DNA of 64,000 nucleotides, taken from the NCBI GenBank assembly GCA_910575585.1, contig CAJTGF010000006.1:1-64000 (forward strand), in the 5' to 3' direction. The translations under genes and the position numbers were made by a program. The DNA is from Clostridiaceae bacterium. GTDB taxonomy: Bacteria > Bacillota > Clostridia > Lachnospirales > Lachnospiraceae. The notes below the pieces were generated by a model. The model was not told the DNA's origin, made no database searches, and saw only the letters and a program-made list of their open reading frames with translations. Shown here piece by piece: positions 57,755-64,000 of the stretch. The stretch's first letter is position 1, and each line of letters begins with the position of its first letter.

Positions 57755-59260
57755 ATGAAGAAATGGATTTGTGCGGCAGGAGTTGCGGCCGCGCTTTCAG
57801 GCTTAGGATGGGGATGTCCGGTAAAAGCCCTGGCAGCCGTGGTCCCACAGGGGATTTCGGTCAGCGGAGAAGATGTGGGAGGGCTTTGGGAGGAAGAGGC
57901 AAAGCAGAAGGCGGAAGAGATCGCGGCGTCCATGAAGGCGCAAAGCATCACGCTGGATGTGGACGGCACTGCTGTGGACATAACGGCAGAAGGACTTGGA
58001 TATGACTGGGCCAACCCCAATGTGGTGGAAGATACGGTAAAAGAGTACCACACCGGCAATATCATACAGCGTTATATGAAACAGAAAGACGTAAGCAGAA
58101 CGCCTGTGGATCTGGCTATTCGCCTGGAGGCGGATGAGCGAACGGTGCAGAGCGTTCTGGGACAGCTGTGTACGCCCCTTGAAAGGGCGGCAATGGATGC
58201 GTCCATCACAAGGGAGGACGGCCGGTTTGTGGTGACGCCGTCCCAGACAGGGATTGTGGTGGATCTGGCTGTGACGACAGCTATGGTGCGGGAGGAGATA
58301 CAAAAAGGCTTAAAGGAGCCTGTCCATATAACGGCGGCGGTGGCAGTTTCGGAGCCGGCAAAGACCACGGAGATGCTGTCCCAGATTCAGGATGTGCTGG
58401 GGACATTTTCCACGGATTTCAGCAGCAGCAGCCGGGCCAGAGCCACCAATCTTCAGGTAGGCTCGTCCAAGATCAACGGCCGCGTCCTGATGCCGGGGGA
58501 AACGCTGTCCGGTTATGAATGTATGCAGCCCTTTACCACAGCCAACGGATACGCCACGGCAGCCGCCTATGAAAACGGCCAGGTTGTGGACAGCGTGGGG
58601 GGAGGCGTATGCCAGATCGCCACCACCTTGTACAATGCGGCGCTGTTTGCGGAGCTGGAGATAACCCAGAGACAGAACCATTCGATGATCGTGACCTATG
58701 TGCCGCCGTCCAATGACGCGGCTATTGCGGGAACATACAAGGATATCAAGGTGACCAATCCCTATGACACCCCGATCTATGTAGAAGGCGGCACCAGCGG
58801 CAGGACCCTTACCTTTACCATTTACGGCAAGGAGACCAGACCGGCCAACCGAACGCTGAAATTCCAGTCGGAGACATTGAGCGTTCACGGAGCGGGAGAC
58901 CCGATTACCAAGGTGGATCCGTCCCTTGCGCCCGGAGCCAGGGTCCGGGTGCAGTCAGCCCATCAGGGATTAAAGTCAAGACTGTGGAAATGTGTGTATA
59001 TAGACGGTGTGGAGACGGAGCGGACGCTTCTGCACACGGACACTTACAATGCGTCAAAGGCCGTTTACCGGGTAGGCCCGCCTGCCCCTGCTCCTGCTCC
59101 CGCCCCGGCAGCGCCTGCGGAAGGGATGCCGGCAGAGGGAGCGCCTACAGAGCCTGCTCCTGTTCCCACGGAACCGGCGCCGTCTTCGCAACCGGCCGGT
59201 CCGGCCGCTTCTCCGGCTCCGGTGGAGGGGATCGATGGCGGCCCCGGGATCACAGGCTGA
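57755..59260 (+). CDS. VanW family exported protein
   Basis: A 501-residue secreted protein: signal peptide (cleavage near ALA), two peptidoglycan-binding-4-like segments (about 35-125 and 125-215), a VanW domain near 230-350 (INGRVLMPGETLSGYECMQPFTTANGYATAAAYENGQVVDSVGGGVCQIATTLYNAAL, RQNHSMIVTYVPP), a G5-like region, and an Ala/Pro-rich tail after 440. The role of VanW proteins is unresolved; wall association is likely. GAGGGGG precedes the ATG. Confidence 0.9.
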   Translation: MKKWICAAGVAAALSGLGWGCPVKALAAVVPQGISVSGEDVGGLWEEEAKQKAEEIAASMKAQSITLDVDGTAVDITAEGLGYDWANPNVVEDTVKEYHTGNIIQRYMKQKDVSRTPVDLAIRLEADERTVQSVLGQLCTPLERAAMDASITREDGRFVVTPSQTGIVVDLAVTTAMVREEIQKGLKEPVHITAAVAVSEPAKTTEMLSQIQDVLGTFSTDFSSSSRARATNLQVGSSKINGRVLMPGETLSGYECMQPFTTANGYATAAAYENGQVVDSVGGGVCQIATTLYNAALFAELEITQRQNHSMIVTYVPPSNDAAIAGTYKDIKVTNPYDTPIYVEGGTSGRTLTFTIYGKETRPANRTLKFQSETLSVHGAGDPITKVDPSLAPGARVRVQSAHQGLKSRLWKCVYIDGVETERTLLHTDTYNASKAVYRVGPPAPAPAPAPAAPAEGMPAEGAPTEPAPVPTEPAPSSQPAGPAASPAPVEGIDGGPGITG

Positions 59261-59312
59261 CCTGGGGCGTCATGGATTGCGGCGGACAAACAGCGGGGAA
59301 AGGCAGGTTGCT

Positions 59313-59879
59313 ATGATGCGGATCATACAGCGGGAGCCCAAAGGGACCATGAGACCGGGACAGGATCTGGTGGCTGCCGGGTACGCGGGCCGGGAGGGTT
59401 CCAGAAGGATAAGCATTCTTCGGAGAAAAGAACTGCTTTCCTGGTTTTCAAAAGACTATGTGGAATTGATGCACAAGAAGGATGAAGTTTCCATAGACGG
59501 ATCGTCCATCCCATGGAGGGAATATGGGGCGTCGGAGTGGGAGGAAGTCAGTGAGGGCGGTATTTTTACCGCCCTTTGGAATCTGTCAGGGGCATATGGA
59601 CTGGGCTTTCATATTGATCTGTACAAGATACCCGTAAGACAGGAAACCATAGAGGTCTGTGAGAGATACGATTTAAATCCTTACCGTCTTCTAAGCGCCA
59701 ACTGCGTGATCGCGGTTTCGGACCATGGCTGGGATCTGTGTGAGAAGCTGGCAGAAAAGGGCATCAAGGCTTCCGTCATAGGCAAGGTCGATTCGGGCAT
59801 AAAGCGGCAAGTCTCCTATGGCCAGGTGAGAGGGTTTATGGAACGGCCGAGAGAAGATGAGATTCGAAAGATAACATAA
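59313..59879 (+). CDS. stand-alone AIR-synthase C-terminal-like (AIRS_C) domain protein
   Basis: A 188-residue protein matching only the C-terminal half of PurM/HypE-like enzymes: DLVAAGYAGREGSRRI, VSEGGIFTALWNLSGAYGLGFHIDLYKIPVRQETIEVCERYDLNPYRLLSANCVIAV, and GIKASVIGKV. The ATP-binding N-terminal half is missing. It may be a regulator or need a partner subunit; a decayed hydrogenase-maturation gene is possible, though the frame is intact. The ribosome site (GGCAGG) is weak. An Lrp-family gene follows after 12 bases. Confidence 0.75.
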   Translation: MMRIIQREPKGTMRPGQDLVAAGYAGREGSRRISILRRKELLSWFSKDYVELMHKKDEVSIDGSSIPWREYGASEWEEVSEGGIFTALWNLSGAYGLGFHIDLYKIPVRQETIEVCERYDLNPYRLLSANCVIAVSDHGWDLCEKLAEKGIKASVIGKVDSGIKRQVSYGQVRGFMERPREDEIRKIT

Positions 59880-59891
59880 GGAGGTAACAGG

Positions 59892-60374
59892 ATGAGAGAA
59901 AAAATATTAGCGGTTATGGAGAAGAACAGCAGGATCGACATCAAAGACCTGGCTGTGCTTTTGGGAGAAAGCGAGATGGCGGTGGCCAACGAGATCGCGG
60001 ATATGGAGAAAGAGCATGTGATCTGCGGATATCACACGCTGATCAACTGGGACAATACCAGCGACGAGAAGGTGGTTGCCCTTATTGAGGTTAAGGTGAC
60101 GCCTCAAAGAGGCATGGGGTTTGACAAGATCGCGGAGCGGATCTATCAGTACAGCGAGGTGAACGCCGTGTATCTCATGTCCGGGGCCTATGATTTTACG
60201 GTTTTTATTGAAGGAAAGACCATGCGCCAGGTAGCGCAGTTTGTGTCGGAAAAGCTTTCCCCCATGGAATCCGTGCTCAGCACGGCCACCCATTTTGTTT
60301 TGAAAAAATACAAGGACCATGGAACCGTGCTGGTGCAGGAGGTCCAGGATGAAAGGATGCTGATTACCCCATGA
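59892..60374 (+). CDS. Lrp/AsnC family transcriptional regulator
   Basis: A 160-residue regulator: N-terminal helix-turn-helix (MEKNSRIDIKDLAVLLGESEMAVANEIADMEKEHVICGYHTLINW) and a C-terminal RAM/ligand domain (VALIEVKVTPQRGMGFDKIAERIYQYSEVNAVYLMSGAYDFTVFIEGKTMRQVAQFVSEKL). It senses amino acids in this family. AAGGAGG precedes the ATG. Its stop overlaps the aminotransferase start (ATGA), so it probably controls that gene. Confidence 0.92.
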   Translation: MREKILAVMEKNSRIDIKDLAVLLGESEMAVANEIADMEKEHVICGYHTLINWDNTSDEKVVALIEVKVTPQRGMGFDKIAERIYQYSEVNAVYLMSGAYDFTVFIEGKTMRQVAQFVSEKLSPMESVLSTATHFVLKKYKDHGTVLVQEVQDERMLITP

Positions 60375-61543
60375 GAAATCCCTTATCAGATGTGATCACC
60401 ACCATTGAGCCGTCGGGGATCAGGAAATTTTTTGATATTGTAAGCGAGATGAAAGACGCCATTTCTCTGGGCGTAGGCGAACCGGATTTTGATACGCCAT
60501 GGCATATCCGGGAAGAGGGCATCTACTCTCTGGAGAAGGGCAAGACCTTTTATACCTCAAACGCAGGACTGAAAGAACTGCGGATCGAGATCGCCAATTA
60601 TCTGAAACGGCGCTGTGACCTTACATACGACCCGGATCAGGAGCTTTTAGTGACCGTAGGCGGCAGCGAGGCCATAGATATTGCCTTAAGGGCCATGCTT
60701 AACCCGGGGGATGAGGTTCTGATCCCACAGCCCAGCTTTGTATCCTATCTGCCCTGTACGGTTTTGGCGGGGGGAACGCCGGTTATCATTGAGCTGGAGG
60801 AGAAGGATCAGTTCCGGCTGACTGCCCAAAAGCTGCGGGAGAAGATCACGGATAAAACCAAGATCCTTATTATGCCATTCCCCAACAACCCCACAGGGGC
60901 TGTTATGAGAAGGGAAGATCTGGAAGCGGTTGCCGAGATCGTCAGGGAACACGATCTGTTTGTGCTGTCCGATGAGATTTACTGCGAGCTGACCTTTGGC
61001 GCCCGGCGCCATGTATCTATCGCGTCTTTGCCGGGCATGAAAGAGAGGACCGTGCTGATCAACGGATTTTCCAAGTCCTATGCCATGACCGGGTGGCGTC
61101 TGGGATATGCGGCAGCCCCCCATGTGATCCAGGAGCAGATGCTTAAGATCCATCAGTTTGCCATTATGTGCGCTCCCACCACCAGCCAGTACGCGGCGGT
61201 GGCGGCAGTGAGGGACGGCGACGGGGATGTGGAGAGGATGCGGGAATCCTATGACCAGAGAAGGCGGTTTGTCCTTCATGCTTTTGAGGAGATGGGGCTT
61301 ACCTGCTTTGAGCCTAACGGGGCCTTTTATGCGTTTCCAAGCATCAAACGGTTCGGCATGACATCAGAAGAATTTGCCAGCCGGTTTTTGCGGGAAGAGA
61401 AGGTGGCAGTGGTGCCGGGAACCGCATTCGGAGCCTGCGGCGAAGGATTTCTGCGGGTTTCCTACGCATACTCTTTAAAGAGCCTGAAAGAGGCCCTGGG
61501 ACGCATGGAGCGGTTTGTAAAGCGGCTTGACGGAAAGGTTTAA
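60371..61543 (+). CDS. PLP-dependent class I aminotransferase
   Basis: A 390-residue fold-type I aminotransferase of the aspartate/alanine group. Landmarks are LGVGEPDFDTP, YTSNAGLKELR, VTVGGSEAIDIALRA, PFPNNPTGAVM, LSDEIYCELTF and the PLP lysine K235 in NGFSKSYAMTGWRLGY. The amino acid used is not certain. Coupled to the Lrp regulator upstream and followed two bases later by trmL. Confidence 0.93.
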   Translation: MRNPLSDVITTIEPSGIRKFFDIVSEMKDAISLGVGEPDFDTPWHIREEGIYSLEKGKTFYTSNAGLKELRIEIANYLKRRCDLTYDPDQELLVTVGGSEAIDIALRAMLNPGDEVLIPQPSFVSYLPCTVLAGGTPVIIELEEKDQFRLTAQKLREKITDKTKILIMPFPNNPTGAVMRREDLEAVAEIVREHDLFVLSDEIYCELTFGARRHVSIASLPGMKERTVLINGFSKSYAMTGWRLGYAAAPHVIQEQMLKIHQFAIMCAPTTSQYAAVAAVRDGDGDVERMRESYDQRRRFVLHAFEEMGLTCFEPNGAFYAFPSIKRFGMTSEEFASRFLREEKVAVVPGTAFGACGEGFLRVSYAYSLKSLKEALGRMERFVKRLDGKV

Positions 61544-61545
61544 GA

Positions 61546-62040
61546 ATGAATATTGTACTGTTTGAACCGGAGATACCTGCCAACACGGGCAACATCGGGC
61601 GGACCTGTGTGGCCACCAATACAAGGCTCCATCTCATAGAGCCTTTGGGATTTCGGATCAATGAGAAGGCCAGAAAGAGGGCGGGGCTTGACTACTGGGA
61701 TAAGCTGGAAGTGATCGTGTACTGCAATTTCGAAGACTTCCTGGAGCGGAATCCGGGTGCCAGGATCTATATGGCTACGACTAAGGCCCAGAAGGTGTAC
61801 ACAGAGGCGTCCTATGAACCGGATTGTTATCTGATGTTTGGAAAAGAGAGCGCAGGCATTCCCGAGGATCTTTTAGTGAAGTACCAGGAAACTTGCGTGC
61901 GGATCCCTATGTGGGGCGATATCCGCTCACTGAATCTGTCCAACGCGGTGTCTGTTGTGCTCTATGAAGCTTTGCGGCAGAACGGATTTGAGAAGATGAC
62001 TATGGAGGGGAATCTGCATCATCTTAACTGGAGGGAGTAG
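61546..62040 (+). CDS. trmL: tRNA (cytidine(34)-2'-O)-methyltransferase TrmL
   Basis: A 164-residue SPOUT methyltransferase: MNIVLFEPEIPANTGNIGRTCVATNTRLHLIEPLGF, LMFGKESAGIPEDLL and PMWGDIRSLNLSNAVSVVLYEALRQ form the knotted SAM site. It methylates the wobble ribose of tRNA-Leu species. Length is normal. It ends four bases before the GTG start of the GNAT gene. Confidence 0.94.
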   Translation: MNIVLFEPEIPANTGNIGRTCVATNTRLHLIEPLGFRINEKARKRAGLDYWDKLEVIVYCNFEDFLERNPGARIYMATTKAQKVYTEASYEPDCYLMFGKESAGIPEDLLVKYQETCVRIPMWGDIRSLNLSNAVSVVLYEALRQNGFEKMTMEGNLHHLNWRE

Positions 62041-62043
62041 CCT

Positions 62044-62580
62044 GTGAGAAACGACACAGATTTTCGGATCGAGAAAGCGGATGTGGATGATCATCAGATC
62101 TTTGCGGATATTATCCAGGCCGTGTGGAATGGGCTGGACAAAAAGGAATGGTTTGTGGCGGATAACGGGGAGTATACCTACAAGATGCTGCACAGCGGCA
62201 AAGGGATCGGCTATAAGGCAATGGATGAGGCATCCGGAGAGATCGCCGGGGTCTTTATGGTGACAATACCCGGCGTCAGCCGGGAGAACCTGGGATATGA
62301 CGCAGGGCTTGGCCAGGAGGAGCTTGTCTTGGTGGCCCACATGGATTCCATAGCCATACTGCCCGGATACCGGGGACACAAGCTGCAGCGCCGCTTGATG
62401 CAGGCAGGGGAAGAGGACTTAAGAAAACGGGGATTCCGGTATCTTATGTGTACGGTCCACCCGGATAACTGCTACAGCAGAAATAATATTATCAGCCAGG
62501 GATATGGATCTGTGGCTGTGAAAGAGAAGTACGGCGGATACGTGAGAGAGATTTTTTTGAAACGCATAGGAGCAGAATAA
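62044..62580 (+). CDS. GNAT family N-acetyltransferase
   Basis: A 178-residue acetyltransferase with a GTG start six bases after GGAGGGAG. The acetyl-CoA loop is in VAHMDSIAILPGYRGHKLQRRLMQAGEEDLRKRGFRYLMCTVHPDNCYSRNNIISQGY. Substrate unknown. Last gene of the Lrp-aminotransferase-trmL run, closed by a strong terminator. Confidence 0.88.
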   Translation: MRNDTDFRIEKADVDDHQIFADIIQAVWNGLDKKEWFVADNGEYTYKMLHSGKGIGYKAMDEASGEIAGVFMVTIPGVSRENLGYDAGLGQEELVLVAHMDSIAILPGYRGHKLQRRLMQAGEEDLRKRGFRYLMCTVHPDNCYSRNNIISQGYGSVAVKEKYGGYVREIFLKRIGAE

Positions 62581-62588
62581 CGAAAAGG

Positions 62589-62621
62589 AAAGCACCCAAG
62601 ATCTTTTTGGGTGCTTTTTAT
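62589..62621. terminator. bidirectional terminator
   Basis: AAAGCACCCAA (62589-62599) pairs with TTGGGTGCTTT (62607-62617). Flanking A and T tracts allow use by both converging units. Confidence 0.85.
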
Positions 62622-62624
62622 CAT

Positions 62625-62840
62625 CTACAGGGACATCTCCACCAAATGGGCCACCGCGATCTCGTCATCCTCCCGAAATCCCTGGGCAGACACCTGGATA
62701 TCGTACACATACCGGGGATCCAGGTCTAATTCCGACGCAATCTCCTGCACCGTTTTCCCGTCTTTGCCGAGAGCCAGTACATGGTGTACATCCTGGGCGA
62801 TCTTTTGAAAACGTGTATCCTGCAATTCCCAATCGATCAT
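62625..62840 (-). CDS. small helix-turn-helix-like protein
   Basis: A 71-residue acidic protein: MIDWELQDTRFQKIAQDVHHVLALGKDGKTVQEIASELDLDPRYVYDIQVSAQGFREDDEIAVAHLVEMSL. Residues 29-50 fit a helix-turn-helix (VQEIASELDLDPRYVYDIQV). AAAGGAGG precedes the ATG. It follows the SMC-like ATPase gene by 15 bases on the same strand and may be co-transcribed with it. No named family recognised. Confidence 0.7.
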   Translation of the reverse strand: MIDWELQDTRFQKIAQDVHHVLALGKDGKTVQEIASELDLDPRYVYDIQVSAQGFREDDEIAVAHLVEMSL

Positions 62841-62855
62841 TTCAAAAAACCTCCT

Positions 62856-64000
62856 TTAAATCGTTATCAGCGTATAGGGGATCTGGTTGGCCGTCAACAT
62901 CTGAGCCTCTCGCTGATGGCAGGTAAAGATGATGATCTGTCCGGCGTAGGCTGACGACAGCCATTTTAAAGCGCTCCGAAGCCTGTCTTCATCATACAAA
63001 ACAAAGCTGTCGTCAAAGACCAAAGGCATCTGTTCCGAAGCCTCGCTTTGGATAAGCTTAGCCGCAGCCAGCCGCAGGGCAAGATAGACCTGGTCCATAG
63101 TCCCGCTGCTGACCTGCTCCAAAGGCACCAGTTTGGAGGGCGTATTCATAAAAGCGTTGAGATTTTCATCAATGCTTATGCTGGTATAGATCCCGCCTGT
63201 AATGCCGCCGATAAGTTCCGAAGCAGTCTTGTTGAGGTAAAACCCGAAAGAGTCCCGAATGGAGGCGGAAAGCTCTGTCATGGTATCCCGGGCCAGGTCG
63301 ATGGCCGCGATCTCCTGGGAGATACGGTCGTTTTCGGCCAGAGTCCGGCGAAGCACTTCCATCTGCGTCTTATAATTGGACAAAAGCTCCAGCTTCTTTT
63401 CCAGTTCCCACTGAAGTTTCTGCTGTTTTTCAATGACCTCGCTGCAGCTGTTCTGCTTTTCCTGCAAAGCAGAGATATCGCCGGTCAGCTGGGCGATATT
63501 TTCTTCGGACTTGTCCATGGCAGCGCTCAATCGCTGAAATTCCGCCATACGGGCCAAAAAGGCGTCCATAGCCTCCTGGGAGATGGTCTTATCTGCCAGA
63601 TGCCTGGAAAAGGATTCTTCAAGAACCTGGGCTGACAATGCCAGCTCCTTTTTCAGCCGCTTTATCTTCCACAGGGACAGGACTCCCATCAGGCACAGGA
63701 GCGCGGCAAAGACGGCCATGACCGCGAAAACGGCAGGGGCCGGAAAGTTAATGTTATGATCAAAAAGGCCGTCGGTAATGGGGTTCCATTCTCCCAAAGT
63801 GTAAAAATACGCGCCGCACATAAGGAAGCAGGCGGCAAGGAAAAACGCGGTCAAGGAAAAGATCCGGTGAGATTTTTTTTCGCAGGATGCTTTCGTACCC
63901 TGGTAATCCCGGTACACATCCTGGGTCCGCTCCTGATAATCCCGGATGGACTGGATATCGTGGAACTGATTTTGGCTCAACACCTGACGCCCCCTGGCCA
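62856..64000 (-). CDS. SMC/Rad50-like (YhaN-type) ATPase, C-terminal part
   Basis: Only the C-terminal part is in the window; the frame is open to the right edge and the N-terminal Walker A half is missing. Visible are two membrane helices (hydrophobic stretches at about 63895-63700 in descending coordinates), a long coiled coil (LALSAQVLEESF... NDRISQEIAAID), the ABC signature VSSGTMDQVYLALRLAAAKL, Walker B MPLVFDDSFVLYDEDR and a final TCHQREAQML. This fits YhaN-type AAA proteins, which usually pair with a YhaO-like nuclease; that partner would lie outside the window. The GTG at 63983 is probably not the true start. Confidence 0.8.
   Translation of the reverse strand, partial: ARGRQVLSQNQFHDIQSIRDYQERTQDVYRDYQGTKASCEKKSHRIFSLTAFFLAACFLMCGAYFYTLGEWNPITDGLFDHNINFPAPAVFAVMAVFAALLCLMGVLSLWKIKRLKKELALSAQVLEESFSRHLADKTISQEAMDAFLARMAEFQRLSAAMDKSEENIAQLTGDISALQEKQNSCSEVIEKQQKLQWELEKKLELLSNYKTQMEVLRRTLAENDRISQEIAAIDLARDTMTELSASIRDSFGFYLNKTASELIGGITGGIYTSISIDENLNAFMNTPSKLVPLEQVSSGTMDQVYLALRLAAAKLIQSEASEQMPLVFDDSFVLYDEDRLRSALKWLSSAYAGQIIIFTCHQREAQMLTANQIPYTLITI

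Overview
The window looks like chromosome of a spore-forming anaerobic Firmicute, most likely a Lachnospiraceae (Clostridium cluster XIV) relative. Pointers are AdhE with Rex-like operator sites, a bacterial-type 2[4Fe-4S] ferredoxin, a TM1266-type hydrogenase regulator, MecA, GdpP, a CwlD-type amidase, a GH18 (SleL/YaaH-like) hydrolase, strong AGGAGG ribosome sites and several TTG/GTG starts. This assignment rests on gene content only. Coding density is high, and most gene groups end in clear rho-independent hairpins.

Layout. 1-0.9 kb: edge of an accessory element, with a Com-like zinc-knuckle protein and a sigma-like factor on the minus strand and three LexA(SOS)-type boxes. 0.9-5.3 kb: trmO, adhE and a phosphotransferase-fold kinase. 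5.4-10.5 kb: an exonuclease converging on a four-gene minus-strand envelope operon (Lit-like transacylase, D,D-carboxypeptidase, truncated KdpD-like kinase, KdpE-like regulator). 10.7-13.1 kb: a DUF4145/SH3 membrane protein, trmB, a small basic ORF and trxA. 13.3-17.4 kb: two identical tRNA-Lys(CUU) genes flanking an MBOAT/DHHW O-acetylation pair and a two-TM protein. 17.5-20.5 kb: chemoreceptor, FMN-binding lipoprotein and TM1266-type regulator behind a structured leader. 20.5-24.5 kb: an EIIB-ROK fusion, a secreted CAP protein and aspA. 24.6-30.5 kb: a palindromic repeat, then exoA, an ABC-F ATPase, a GH13 pseudoenzyme and glf. 30.7-34.6 kb: a hybrid histidine kinase translationally coupled to a solute-binding lipoprotein. 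34.6-39.1 kb: SIMPL protein, sirtuin, DUF951, DegV, CofE-like ligase. 39.1-45.4 kb: core block rpsF-ssb-rpsR, gdpP-rplI-dnaB and a MerR/coiled-coil protein. 45.4-47.8 kb: a class I amidotransferase-like hydrolase, ferredoxin, a second copy of the palindrome, a DUF1858 protein and mecA. 47.9-54.5 kb: a kinase/ParA-like fusion with a ParA-like partner, then GH18, metallophosphoesterase and CwlD. 54.6-64 kb: tsaC/sua5, a B12-radical SAM protein, a 37-aa membrane peptide, VanW, a half AIR-synthase domain, Lrp plus aminotransferase, trmL, GNAT, an HTH protein and a partial SMC-like ATPase.

Themes. Three tRNA-modification genes (trmO, trmB, trmL) and tsaC/sua5, which makes the t6A precursor TrmO acts on, are spread through the window. 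Sensory modules sit beside their likely effectors (kinase with binding protein, chemoreceptor with FMN lipoprotein, envelope enzymes with a two-component pair). No single large undescribed defence or biosynthetic system is visible. The most unusual items are the SOS-boxed Com/sigma module, the EIIB-ROK fusion, the GH13 protein lacking all catalytic carboxylates, the kinase/ParA-like pair with altered P-loops, and a 31-bp palindromic mini-element carrying a perfect 8-bp target duplication. All calls come from reading the sequence; no database search was run.
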